The notes beneath the pieces were generated by a model, which saw nothing but the letters and a program-made list of their open reading frames with translations, had not been told where the DNA came from and ran no database searches. A program made the position numbers and the translations under genes. DNA of 32,895 nucleotides, from contig LT649361.1 of the NCBI GenBank assembly GCA_900128395.1, positions 1-32,895 of the forward strand, given 5' to 3'. Every line of letters starts with the position of its first letter. Position 1 is the first letter of the stretch. Below are positions 1-9,255 of the stretch, piece after piece. This stretch comes from Stramenopiles sp. TOSAG23-2 (taxonomy: Eukaryota > Sar).

Positions 1-936
1 ATCCATAAAAAGGTGCAAAAATGTAGAATTTTTTACAAAAAATGCTCTGTAGACTGCCAAGACTAAGATCCTATTTAAAATAGTGGAAAAAGTGTCAAAA
101 TATGAAAAAAATAACACTATTCATAATGGATGTTGGCGTTCTGGACCAGAGTAATCCACACCACCACCACAGCACACCAAAAGTCAACCAGGAACCAGGA
201 GGGCAACAGTATATTGTTTTTTCTTCTATAAAAATCCAATATTTTTTATTTCATTTTATGATAAAATTAGTGCTAGCTGGCTAGTACTATATAGAATGAA
301 ATTATAAAATATAGAGGTTTTCTAGATATTCGTAGTAAATTGCATCGTCTTAATTTCGGATATTTGTTTAATATAACATGTATATTTGGTATTCTAGTCA
401 ATAAGGCCTCCCGCAGTGCTAGCTACCCTCTAAAACATGCCAAAACTGATGTGGACTTAACAAAATATCAAAATATAAAACTATTCACTATGGGAAATAG
501 GTATATATCGTTTTCTAAAATGCCAATATTTTATTTTTCATATTATATTTTTGTAAAAAATAGCAAATATCCGAAAATATAGAAAAAATGATTGAATATT
601 TTCCCCATAGTGAATAGTTTTAAGTGTACAATTTTGGCATGTTTTTGGAATGTTTTTAGGGGGGGTATAGCACTGCGAACGTCGGCTGGTCCCTCTTCAA
701 ACATCATCTCTACAAATTACGGTTATTTATGTTTTTAACGTATAGGTACATCAATATCTATAGATAGTAATGGAACAACAAGTTTGTGTGGGTAGATCGT
801 AGAACTATATATGTACATACAATTTGTACAACGTTAATAGATAGTATATAAGTAAAGGAAATTCAAAGTTTTTTGTTCTCTTTTTCTTTTTCTTTTTCTT
901 TGTGTGTGTTTGTGTTTGTGTTTGTTTGTTTGCAAA
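1..936. other. Non-coding stretch upstream of the LRRC43-like gene
   Basis: I see no convincing gene here. The open frames are short, compositionally random and mostly lack an ATG. The stretch holds an imperfect inverted repeat (about 424-668). It also holds two oppositely oriented copies of a CAAATATCCGAAA motif (353-366 and 564-578). A pyrimidine run (TTTTTC units, about 877-900) followed by a TG-rich run (901-931) sits directly before the ATG at 937. It probably contains the promoter of the downstream gene, but I recognise no promoter element. Confidence 0.6.
424..668. repeat. Imperfect inverted repeat (fold-back element candidate)
   Basis: The left arm contains CATGCCAAAACTG (about 437-449) and later AAAACTATTCACTATGGG (about 477-494). 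The right arm carries the reverse complements in mirror order: CCCATAGTGAATAGTTTT (about 604-621), then TTTTGGCATG (about 632-641). The outer edges also pair loosely (CCTCTAAAA against TTTTTAGGGG). The arms enclose about 100 AT-rich bases with no coding potential. This is consistent with a decayed MITE-like or fold-back element. I saw no transposase and cannot define target-site duplications. Confidence 0.5.
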
Positions 937-2862
937 ATGTCACATGGTGGTTCGAAACATAATACATCGCCAAATCGTAAACGGAGGCAATTATTATCAA
1001 CAACAACTAAAGTCAATCCACAAATAGAAAATGGATTTACTACCTCAAAAGCATTTTGGAAATTATTCAAAGCAAGTATGGGATTCATGCCACCGTCGTC
1101 TGGGTATATACCAGTATCGGACGATGGTGGGTATGCAAAATTTCAAGCAATGGTCTCTGATTTTCGTAAAAGGTATGGTATACGTTTAGATGAAAATGAA
1201 GAAGAGAAAATGAGTGGGGATCGTGAAGATCCTTCACGTGAGGAAGCAGACTCAAAACGAATGTTAGCAGATTTTGAGAAACGTTTATCGGAACAAGATA
1301 AGGAATATGAATATACACCACAAATGGAAGATACGTTAAATTGGTCCGATGAAGCAAAGCAATTAGCTGACTTAATTTCCAATGATTTGCGATTGGAAGA
1401 AAGAAGAAGGCCAGAGTTAACGACACGATTATTTATTACAAATTATTTTAAAACATTACGTATGAAAAATATGAATATAGTACGTATTGATGAAGGGTTA
1501 AATGTATTTACATCCTTACGTGAGTTAAGTTTAAGTGGAAATCCATTAGGATCTTTGCAAAGTTTACCAAAAACACTAGTCGTTTTAAATGTTTACAATT
1601 GCAATATACGTAATGTTGGTAGTGAAACATTGCCAAACTTATTGCATTTAGGTATAGGTTATAACGAAGTGGATGATGAAGTATTAAATAGTTTTCCAAA
1701 CATTTTTCCATCAATGCTTTCACTTGATATTTCGTATAATTATATATGTAATTTCAACAAAGCAATGGAAACGTTGGCTTCGATGCCAAAAACAACACAA
1801 TTGTTAATTTGGGGAAATCCATGTACATTGATTCGCGGATATACCAGTCGTGCATTAGTAGCATTGCAAAAAGTTACACGATTTGATGGAAATAAAATTG
1901 GTGCAGATGATCGTGATCATTATGCAGAAGAATTAAATAAATTAAACGAAGAAGAAGAAAATGCTAAACCACCAGAACCAGAACCAACGGAGGAGGAAGT
2001 AATGGCAGAAAAAGAAGAAGAAGAGACTGATGGAAAGGAACAAGAAAATGATGAAGGAAAAGGTGAAAAGGAGGAAGAAGAGGAAGGAAAAAAATTTGAA
2101 GAAACAGCAACGGAAGAGGAAGATAGTAATGATTACAAGACGATATTTAATATTAATATTAAAAATGTAACAAATCCACCGCCACCTAAAATACCACCAC
2201 CACCACCACCACCAGTTGAAGAAGAATCAAGTACGGAATCAACAAAAAGTAAAAAAGGTAAAAAAGGTGGTAAAAAAAAAGGAAAAACACCAGAACCGAG
2301 TAGACCAACATCACCTGAAGATATGACACCAGAGGATTATAAAACTTTAGCAGAAGAGCAAGATTTTCGTTATTTCGTCCGCATTGTACCACCATCTGAA
2401 GCTGCAGAGCATATTGCATATACGACAAAAGCAGTATCATGGGATACAGATGTAAATATTGGTGATGTGACTGAATTGGAAATACCTCGTACAGGAGATT
2501 TAGTTCCATGTATAATGTTTGATGGTTTAAAATTAGAATTATGGGAATCATTGCCAGGTGATAAGCCACAACCTAAAGAGGGAGAAGAGGATGCTGAAAA
2601 GAAAGGAGATGAGGAAGGGGAAGAAGGTGAAACAGTTGAAGAAGATATTCCACGTAAAGATAAATTAGTTGCAATTGCTGTAGTAAATTTAAATGAATTA
2701 ATTGATGCTAAATCAAATGGTGTGAAATCAATTGATAAAACATCAATATGGAAACCACCTCTTGGTACACGTAATAAAAAACTTAGTGAAGATGTTGTTG
2801 TTAATATTAGTATTGGTATGAATACAATTAAACCACTTGAGGATGCTGTTGTAGAGGAGTAA
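937..2862 (+). CDS. LRRC43-like leucine-rich repeat protein (probable ciliary protein)
   Basis: The 641-residue protein probably belongs with LRRC43, a leucine-rich repeat protein of similar length linked to motile cilia. What I see: a charged N-terminal region (1-160), then about five irregular LRRs (roughly 165-330) with L-x-x-L-x-L patterns such as LRELSLSGNPLG and LLHLGIGYNEV, closing with a capping-like segment (WGNPC...VTRFDGNKI). After that come a Glu-rich, probably coiled stretch (about 335-405), a run of seven prolines and a Lys-rich patch, then a C-terminal part of mixed composition with another acidic insert. The frame is open upstream to 904, but only through a TG repeat with no ATG, so I place the start at the ATG at 937 (context AAAATG). 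The gene converges on its neighbour with a 154-bp gap. The LRR call is firm; LRRC43 orthology is inferred from architecture and remembered motif style. Confidence 0.72.
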   Translation: MSHGGSKHNTSPNRKRRQLLSTTTKVNPQIENGFTTSKAFWKLFKASMGFMPPSSGYIPVSDDGGYAKFQAMVSDFRKRYGIRLDENEEEKMSGDREDPSREEADSKRMLADFEKRLSEQDKEYEYTPQMEDTLNWSDEAKQLADLISNDLRLEERRRPELTTRLFITNYFKTLRMKNMNIVRIDEGLNVFTSLRELSLSGNPLGSLQSLPKTLVVLNVYNCNIRNVGSETLPNLLHLGIGYNEVDDEVLNSFPNIFPSMLSLDISYNYICNFNKAMETLASMPKTTQLLIWGNPCTLIRGYTSRALVALQKVTRFDGNKIGADDRDHYAEELNKLNEEEENAKPPEPEPTEEEVMAEKEEEETDGKEQENDEGKGEKEEEEEGKKFEETATEEEDSNDYKTIFNINIKNVTNPPPPKIPPPPPPPVEEESSTESTKSKKGKKGGKKKGKTPEPSRPTSPEDMTPEDYKTLAEEQDFRYFVRIVPPSEAAEHIAYTTKAVSWDTDVNIGDVTELEIPRTGDLVPCIMFDGLKLELWESLPGDKPQPKEGEEDAEKKGDEEGEEGETVEEDIPRKDKLVAIAVVNLNELIDAKSNGVKSIDKTSIWKPPLGTRNKKLSEDVVVNISIGMNTIKPLEDAVVEE

Positions 2863-3016
2863 AAAAAACCCAAAAAAGTTTTTTAAAACAAAATAAATTT
2901 ATATTAATGTGATATGTGCATACTACTCTATGATATAATGTATTTGTAATATGATATTAAATGACACACAGTAATGGCATACACACACACATCACACACA
3001 CCCTCATCGTCAAATA

Positions 3017-3766
3017 TCAACCTTTCTTTTCTTCCTCGTCATCTACAACATATTCATATTTTCCTGTATCAACTGTTTGAGTTGGTTCATTTAAAGGGTC
3101 AAAATCATAACGTCTCATTGCTTGTGTTGTTACTACCATCGAACCAATTATAGTAGCAACTATACATGAGATAAGTAATTGCCAATAATTTCTATTTATT
3201 GGTTGATTTGCATGGATTTCTGCTCTATATTGCATAAATATATAAAAACCATCAGGTATTAAATTTGTGCTATTGCTAGTTGCAATCGCTTTGACACTGT
3301 CTTTAAATAAAGTTTCAATTTCTGTAGGATCATCACGCATTTTATTAATTTTAAGTTTAAATACTTGTGCATTATTTAAAGTGGCAACATATACTTTAGT
3401 TTCTATTGTTGTTGAAACTCCTATTCCACCTCTCCCACCTTCCGGATTAAACTCTGAAACAGACGATATTTCGATGACATCAGTACTACCACTAACATTT
3501 CGTACGTTGGCTATTGTAGCGATTGTTTGCTCAATCGCCAATTTTTCAACCAATGTTATCTGGGTCGTTGAATATCCATAAAATCTAAAAATATTGCGGA
3601 CGTAGTATGGGTAGGAAGGTATAGCATATAAGGATTTTTCAGGTTGTGTTGCTAAATCATATCCACTAACATGGTTTACATTATTCAAAAATATGAATAA
3701 CAAGACAGAAATGGTTGCACGGATTATAGGATGATGGACAACTTTGTATTTATTTGTAGAAGACAT
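3017..3766 (-). CDS. Single-pass membrane protein with signal peptide, unknown function
   Basis: I do not recognise this 249-residue protein. It starts with a basic stretch and a hydrophobic core (about 14-28, IIRATISVLLFIFL) followed by small residues (VSG), as in a signal peptide. A soluble region of about 155 residues follows, presumably lumenal or extracellular, with NVS and NST glycosylation sequons. A single transmembrane segment (about 193-216, with ISCIVATIIGSMVV) leads to a roughly 30-residue tail that ends in acidic and lysine residues (DDEEEKKG). That is type I topology. The short KKxG-like tail might act in ER retrieval, but it does not match the strict KKxx motif. It converges with the LRRC43-like gene and diverges from the TYW3 fusion gene. 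That it is a real gene is supported by length, an ATG start and coherent topology. Confidence 0.75.
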   Translation of the reverse strand: MSSTNKYKVVHHPIIRATISVLLFIFLNNVNHVSGYDLATQPEKSLYAIPSYPYYVRNIFRFYGYSTTQITLVEKLAIEQTIATIANVRNVSGSTDVIEISSVSEFNPEGGRGGIGVSTTIETKVYVATLNNAQVFKLKINKMRDDPTEIETLFKDSVKAIATSNSTNLIPDGFYIFMQYRAEIHANQPINRNYWQLLISCIVATIIGSMVVTTQAMRRYDFDPLNEPTQTVDTGKYEYVVDDEEEKKG

Positions 3767-4404
3767 TTTTAATTGATTGCTCTTTCTCTCTCAAGGGACT
3801 TTTGCATATGGTAGTCGTAGTAGTACTATAATGTATACGATACACAGTAAGTTAACAATGACTAGTAAACATGTCTCTCCACGCTATAGTATTAATATAT
3901 TTAATATACCTCATCATATAATGTGTTTTTAGTCTTTTTTTACCAGTTTTAGTTCCTCTCTCCCAGTCTCCGTATATATAGCAACAACAATACAACAATA
4001 ACAACAAAAGTATTACAGAGGACAAAATTAACACAGCACACAATGTAAACCACACAACTCACTATAACTACTGTAATACTCAATACATGTTATACCTAAT
4101 ACCAGTGTCGTCTGGCAATAAACTAAAGTTACTATTGATTGCTTTAACATAGACACACCATTACATACGATTCCCACAAAATGATGAAGAAGAAGATGTG
4201 ATGAGTTTCTTTACCTTCCTTTGTGCCTTTCCATACAAAAAATAATATACAAAATAATATAATAAAATAGATCAAGCAAGATACAAAGGCAATATATAGA
4301 TATTTCCACATTCATCATCATCGTCATCTTCTTATATATTACAACCATCTATCTCTAGGTATATGCTTTATACGATACATTGAAATAACACAGGTAAAGA
4401 AAGC
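3767..4404. other. Divergent intergenic region between the membrane-protein and TYW3-fusion genes
   Basis: This gap separates two divergent starts and presumably holds both promoters. It is AT-rich with pyrimidine-rich patches and CAT/CATC-rich tracts (about 4310-4332). A 67-codon frame on the minus strand (3852-4055) has no ATG and looks spurious. I see no RNA gene. Confidence 0.5.
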
Positions 4405-6177
4405 ATGTCGGATTTTAATCGAAGAAAAATTAATTGTTTATCCAAAATGGATAAAAGTGCAGCGGGGAGAATTGATTATTATGCAGTTGAAATTTGCGAG
4501 TTAATTAATAAATTGGATGATTTTTATACAACATCATCATGTGCTGGTCGTTGCTTATTATGGAGAGGTGTAGGTATCAAAGGGACTACAAAAGGTACAT
4601 TTGAACGATTTCGTGTGAATCACGGCTTGATTGAAAAACCGGAAGAATATTTAAATATAAAAGTAGATAATAATAATAATAATGATAATAATAATAATAA
4701 TAATGAAAACAATAATAACAGTGAGGAAGCTATTAATCCATTTCATATCCATACGATGACTAGTACAAATACATCATCATCAACAGAAATCGATGGTACA
4801 TTATGGTTACGATGCGAGCCATTCATATTACATGTATGTTGTCGGACTTTATCTGCCGCCGAAGCGTTTATACAAGCCGCAAGAGCTGCATTTAAAAATA
4901 CAAGTTTACAATCATGGAAAAAAGAAAAATATATGGTATCAATATGGGGTGATGATGGATTGGATATGCCTATTACAATGCCAGGTAGTCAAGGAACACA
5001 AGAATTATTTCCATTATTAGAACAAAAGCAATGGATACAATCGATCGTAAATACGAAGCATAAACGTAATTGGGGTAAAATTGAAAAATTAGTACATTCA
5101 ATCAGAGAAAATTTAACTGGTAAACGATTTTTGAATGATATCATTTCAAGTAGTAATAATAATAATAATAATGGTGATGATGAAGGAACAACAACTACTA
5201 TTCCACGTCATTTTGATATTATTGGTGATGTTGCGTTGATACATAAATTACCAGCGGAATGTAAAACAGAACAAGATGAAAAAGATGTTGCAAATATTAT
5301 ATTGAAATCAAATAAAAAAATTCGCGTAGTTGCATTACGAAGTTCAAAACTTGTTGGAGATGTTAAACGTAGTGATATTCGTACATTAGCCGGTCATGTT
5401 CGCAAACCATTGATGACAACTCATTATGAATTTGGTGTTGCATATATTCTTAATATTGGTGAATGTTTCTTCTCACCACGTATGAGTATGGAACGTATAC
5501 GAATATGCAATTCGGTTGGTAAAGATGAAAATGTCCTTTGTTTATTTTCTGGTATTGGTGCAGAAGCATTACAAATTGCAGTAAGAACACAAGCAAAAAG
5601 TGTCGTTGCGATTGAATACAATGAAGAAGCAGTACGATGTACTAATGTATCGGTAGGTAAATTATTTGGTACGAAAAAGCGTGAAAAAAATCCTATTGCA
5701 GCAAGAAAAATTCAATTATTACAAGGCAAGGTGGAAGATATATTGATGTCATCAGATTCAGAATTTCCAAAAGGGCATTTCCATAGAATCTTAGCGCCAC
5801 GACCAAAAGGTGTAGAGCCTGGTGTAAATGGTGGTGGTGGTGATGGTGGAGCATTTTACTTGAAATTATTATTGCAATATTTAAAATCTGGTGGAGAATG
5901 TCATTGGTATGATTTTGCAGGAAAAGATGAATTGCCAAATTGTGTACGTTCAAGAGAATTTATTGAAAATATTTGCAAAGAGGAAGGGTATTCATGTACA
6001 TTTATACATGTTGGCAAAGCTGGAAAAAAAAGCATTGCTGCTGGCCAATATCGTATTTGTTTAGATTTTCAAATTTATCCAATTACAGAAGAGAAAAAAA
6101 TATTAAATGGTGAAAATATCGTTAATGAACGTATGTTAAATAGCACATCAAAAGTACAAATCGAGTTAAAGAATTGA
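4405..6177 (+). CDS. TYW3 fused to a Trm5/TYW2-like SAM enzyme (wybutosine pathway)
   Basis: This 590-residue fusion carries two tRNA-modification domains. Residues about 15-230 are TYW3-like: MDKSAAGRID, then FYTTSSCAGR, and after an Asn-rich insert (88-105) LWLRCEPFILHVCCRTL and MVSIWG. TYW3 is the SAM-dependent methyltransferase of wybutosine synthesis on tRNA-Phe G37. After a second Asn run (about 251-256), residues about 270-580 form a Trm5/TYW2 (COG2520) domain: IIGDVALIHKLP, FFSPRMSMERIRI, and SAM motif I VLCLFSGIGAEA followed by VAIEYN. The FSPR-x3-ER signature is closer to Trm5 enzymes than to eukaryotic TYW2. The usual N-L-P after motif IV is replaced by RILAPRPKG, so the reaction is uncertain: m1G37 methylation or TYW2-type aminocarboxypropyl transfer. 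Plants have a TYW2/3/4 fusion, but no Kelch/TYW4 part is present here. The domain calls are firm; the reaction of the second half is inferred. Confidence 0.88.
   Translation: MSDFNRRKINCLSKMDKSAAGRIDYYAVEICELINKLDDFYTTSSCAGRCLLWRGVGIKGTTKGTFERFRVNHGLIEKPEEYLNIKVDNNNNNDNNNNNNENNNNSEEAINPFHIHTMTSTNTSSSTEIDGTLWLRCEPFILHVCCRTLSAAEAFIQAARAAFKNTSLQSWKKEKYMVSIWGDDGLDMPITMPGSQGTQELFPLLEQKQWIQSIVNTKHKRNWGKIEKLVHSIRENLTGKRFLNDIISSSNNNNNNGDDEGTTTTIPRHFDIIGDVALIHKLPAECKTEQDEKDVANIILKSNKKIRVVALRSSKLVGDVKRSDIRTLAGHVRKPLMTTHYEFGVAYILNIGECFFSPRMSMERIRICNSVGKDENVLCLFSGIGAEALQIAVRTQAKSVVAIEYNEEAVRCTNVSVGKLFGTKKREKNPIAARKIQLLQGKVEDILMSSDSEFPKGHFHRILAPRPKGVEPGVNGGGGDGGAFYLKLLLQYLKSGGECHWYDFAGKDELPNCVRSREFIENICKEEGYSCTFIHVGKAGKKSIAAGQYRICLDFQIYPITEEKKILNGENIVNERMLNSTSKVQIELKN
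4669..4724 (+). repeat. AAT/GAT trinucleotide repeat encoding an Asn run
   Basis: An in-frame AAT-rich microsatellite inside the TYW3 domain encodes about 15 asparagines broken by Asp and Glu. It falls between the N-terminal FYTTSS motif and the EPFILHV strand, so it probably forms a surface loop. A shorter one lies at about 5155-5172, between the TYW3 and Trm5-like domains. Confidence 0.8.
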
Positions 6178-6448
6178 CTGGGTGAGGATTGAGAGATTGT
6201 AAATTGTAAAAAAATTACGTATGATAAATAAATGTGAAAAGATTAAAACAATTTTAGTGGTATTTTATTAAAAAAAATTTTAAAAAATTTAAAATGATGT
6301 GTGTGTGTGTACATTAAAAAAGTTTTATACTCGTAATATATCATATTCGTACGAGAGAAGTATATATATATAAAAAAATTGGTGCCTGTTACCTGTGCGT
6401 GTCTCTTTTTTGTGGCATCTCTCCCTCCCTCCCCCTCTCCTTACCAAC

Positions 6449-7675
6449 TTATATTTCAGATAACTTTGCCTTACGTTTGTTTTCCACTGCAACAGCAACT
6501 TTACTATTTGGATTTGGTTTGTTTAATTCTTTGGATATAAATTGTCCAGCTTCTAATAATGCATCAAAATCAACTCCAGTCTCAATATTTAATCCATACA
6601 ACATATAAACTAAATCTTCGGTGGAAACATTACCAGTAGCACCTTTTGCATATGGGCAACCACCTAATCCAGCAACTGCACTATCAAATACAGTAATACC
6701 ATGTTGTAATGATATTACAACATTTGCCAATGCTTGACCATATGTATCATGAAAATGTCCAGCTAATTTTTCCACTGGAACTACTTTGATCACTTCATTT
6801 AACATTCGAATAGTTGAACCTGGATCACCAATACCAATTGTATCACCAAGTGATATTTCATAACAACCTAATTCATATAATGCTTTTGATACATGAGCAA
6901 CTGCTACTGGATCAATTGGTCCTTCATACGGGCAACCCAATACACAAGATACATATCCACGCACAGCGATGTTGCTCTCTCGTGCCGATTCCATAATTGG
7001 TTTAAAACGCTCTAAACTCTCTTCAATTGAACAATTTATATTAGTTTGACTAAATGTTTCTGATGCAGCAGCAAAAATGGCAACTTCTGTTGCACCTGCA
7101 TCCCGTGCAGCTTCAAAGCCTTTTAAATTTGGACATAGCACAGGATATACAACGCCTGGAAACTTTTTAATTTGTTGTAAAACATCTTTATGATCCGACA
7201 TTTGTGGTACCCATTTTGGAGAAACGAAAGCAGTTGCTTCAATTGCTGATAAGCCTGATCTAGATAATTTATTACACAACTCAACCTTAACGGAAGTATC
7301 AATTAATTGTTTTTCATTTTGTAAACCATCCCGTGGTCCGACTTCAACGATTTTTACCGCATTTGGAAATGCATTTATAGGATTTATTAAAAATTGATCA
7401 TTATCATTATTACTGCCCGTGTTTGTGATAGATGTCGATCGTGTATTTCTTGATATGGATGTTGATATATTACGATACGATTTATATTGATATGTATTAT
7501 TATTTATTATTGTATTATTATTATTATTTTGCTTCTTTATTATATTATTTTGATAAAAATAATTCTTTAAATTATTATTATTAGTAGTAGAAAAAGTAGA
7601 ATAATAATTACAATTCGTTGTTCTGGCATTGTTTTTCACCATACATGATGATACTGATTGTAATTTCCTTTTCAT
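6449..7675 (-). CDS. HMGCL: Hydroxymethylglutaryl-CoA lyase, mitochondrial
   Basis: The enzyme splits HMG-CoA into acetyl-CoA and acetoacetate, the last step of leucine breakdown and of ketone body formation. The catalytic domain starts near residue 101. It shows [12 protein letters not shown] (110-121, with the catalytic Arg115 and metal-binding Asp116), metal-binding histidines in [14 protein letters not shown], and the family signature [19 protein letters not shown] with the active-site Cys and a metal-ligand Asn. The domain is full length. The N-terminal ~100 residues are unusual: basic at the very start, then rich in Asn, Ser, Thr and Tyr with several AAT/ATT-coded runs. A mitochondrial presequence would be shorter; this one is probably a presequence plus a low-complexity insert. 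I chose the first ATG; a second Met lies at residue 12. It converges on the TYW3 fusion (271-bp gap). No C-terminal peroxisomal signal is seen. Confidence 0.95.
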   Translation of the reverse strand: MKRKLQSVSSCMVKNNARTTNCNYYSTFSTTNNNNLKNYFYQNNIIKKQNNNNNTIINNNTYQYKSYRNISTSISRNTRSTSITNTGSNNDNDQFLINPINAFPNAVKIVEVGPRDGLQNEKQLIDTSVKVELCNKLSRSGLSAIEATAFVSPKWVPQMSDHKDVLQQIKKFPGVVYPVLCPNLKGFEAARDAGATEVAIFAAASETFSQTNINCSIEESLERFKPIMESARESNIAVRGYVSCVLGCPYEGPIDPVAVAHVSKALYELGCYEISLGDTIGIGDPGSTIRMLNEVIKVVPVEKLAGHFHDTYGQALANVVISLQHGITVFDSAVAGLGGCPYAKGATGNVSTEDLVYMLYGLNIETGVDFDALLEAGQFISKELNKPNPNSKVAVAVENKRKAKLSEI

Positions 7676-8554
7676 GGTCTGTTATATAGTTGTTCTTACA
7701 ATTGTTATTACTATTTTTTGTTATACATACATGTATGTTCTTCTCCATCCATCTACATGTGAACTAATATTTATTTATTTTTACCTGCAATTTTTAAGTT
7801 GTTAGTTATTAGAGGAAGAAAGTTCAATTTGGACGACGACGGAAAGTTATAATAAAAGACCAAAATTACCATTTTTATCCAAATTTTCTTTTATGTACAG
7901 TACGAGGATACAATTAGCACGCTATAAAACCATCAGTCGAATGGTTTTGAACCCTTTTCGGAACAAATTTTTGTTGATCGTAGCTTGATACTGTGTCCAT
8001 GCTAAATAGACAGAACGTAGCAGCTGATATCGGCCTCTCTGTATGGTACGTAAAAAGTAAAAAGTAAAAAGGCAAAATTTAAGTCGAGAAAGACTATTAT
8101 TAATTGTACTTAAATATATAGGAAATTATTTTCATCTATTTTATCAAATATCACAAAAGAATATAGTCTAGTTATAATATCAATAAATATCCGAAAATGA
8201 GTCTATCTTTTATGTTTTATACAATAAGCATGTGATGTACATTTTGTGGATGAAATATTTTAATATTTTGACGATCAAATATCCACATTGGCTTTCCAGC
8301 TTTCCAAAAAAGTCTAATAATATATTGTTAACCCACACCAAAATGCGATATATAGACATAATAAATATACATGGACACATGAACATGGCCTAAACATGGA
8401 TCAAGATAACAAATAACTAATTTAATCAAATATAAACAACCCAGGAAGACGACAAGTGAAAAGATAAAATACGAATTATTTATTATTTTAAAAATATATA
8501 ATAATAGAAATATAAAAGAAACAAAAAAAAAAAGAAACAAAAAAAAAACGAAGG
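7676..8554. other. Intergenic region between HMG-CoA lyase and the short LRR gene
   Basis: I see no gene here. It contains a perfect 8-bp hairpin stem (AAAACCAT / ATGGTTTT, 7926-7948, 7-nt loop), an AAAAGT-type repeat (about 8050-8070), one copy of the AAATATCCGAAAAT motif (8185-8198) and a long A-rich purine run just before the LRR start (8521-8554). It should hold the HMG-CoA lyase promoter. Confidence 0.5.
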
Positions 8555-9040
8555 ATGAATAATTTAACAAGTTATAATAACAATATTACTGATGTACAAA
8601 GTATTGGTGAAGGATTAAAAACAAACAATATATTAACGCACTTGTACCTAGGTGATAATAATATTACTGATGATGGTGGAATACAAAGTATTATTGATGT
8701 ATTAAAAACAAACAATACATTAAGGAGATTGGACCTAGACAATAATAATATTACTGATGTACAAAGTATTGGTGAAGGATTAAAAACAAACAATATATTA
8801 ACGCACTTGTACCTAGGTGATAATAATATTACTGATGATGGTGGAATACAAAGTATTATTGATGTATTAAAAACAAACAATACATTAAGGAGATTGGACC
8901 TACGTAATAATCAACTTAGTTATAATATGATATCACAATTAAGACGTATACATCAATATAAAAGAGATGTACTCTGGCAAGTTAAAAAAGATGGATCAAA
9001 CGGGTATCAACAAGTGAAAGGGATGTGGATAAGCGTATAA
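8555..9040 (+). CDS. Short LRR protein, partial copy of the large LRR membrane protein gene
   Basis: The 161-residue frame is almost wholly leucine-rich repeats of the ribonuclease-inhibitor/NLRC3 style. It alternates a 26-residue type (NNNITDVQSIGEGLKTNN) and a 29-residue type (NNITDDGGIQSIIDVLKTNN), then has a tail ending in GYQQVKGMWISV. That tail and the repeats match the C-terminus of the gene at 25443-29017, and similarity continues past the stop codon into the 3' flank. It lacks all the membrane segments and N-terminal LRRs of that gene. Two copies of a 165-bp unit (157 identical bases, 8582-8738 and 8747-8903) make up most of it. It starts at an ATG preceded by an A-rich run and has no signal peptide. 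It may be an expressed gene, or a pseudogene left by a partial duplication; an upstream exon cannot be excluded. Confidence 0.6.
   Translation: MNNLTSYNNNITDVQSIGEGLKTNNILTHLYLGDNNITDDGGIQSIIDVLKTNNTLRRLDLDNNNITDVQSIGEGLKTNNILTHLYLGDNNITDDGGIQSIIDVLKTNNTLRRLDLRNNQLSYNMISQLRRIHQYKRDVLWQVKKDGSNGYQQVKGMWISV
8582..8903 (+). repeat. 165-bp in-frame tandem duplication inside the short LRR gene
   Basis: Positions 8582-8738 and 8747-8903 are identical over 157 bases at a period of 165 bp. The unit encodes 55 residues, exactly one pair of LRRs (26 + 29). The lack of any synonymous difference over those bases indicates a recent duplication. Confidence 0.93.
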
Positions 9041-9255
9041 TAAATTAATATTTATATTTATATACTACCAACTACAATATACCTATATATATAATACTAT
9101 TTTAAAGCTAAACAGCTTATACAGAACATCACAGAACTCATCTGGTCATCATGTCGATACCTTATACAAATATATATATTACATAAAGAACAAACAAAAG
9201 TTTACAAAGTAAAAAGAAAAGAAAAAGAACAACTACATACATATACGTAGAAACC

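Noticed and set aside
904-936. Upstream extension of the LRRC43-like frame beginning at GTG
   Set aside because: It reads through a TG repeat without an ATG, and a good ATG lies at 937.
2370-2873. 167-codon minus-strand frame
   Set aside because: It is antisense to the conserved-looking end of the LRRC43-like gene, and its composition mirrors the repetitive acidic codons.
3852-4055. Hydrophobic 67-codon minus-strand frame
   Set aside because: It begins at GTG, has no ATG and no family resemblance, and lies in a likely promoter region.
7785-7805. Possible 5'-UTR intron end upstream of HMG-CoA lyase (CTAACAA followed by TTGCAG on the minus strand)
   Set aside because: The branch-like and 3' signals are good, but I found no GTAAGT partner upstream, so the intron cannot be supported.
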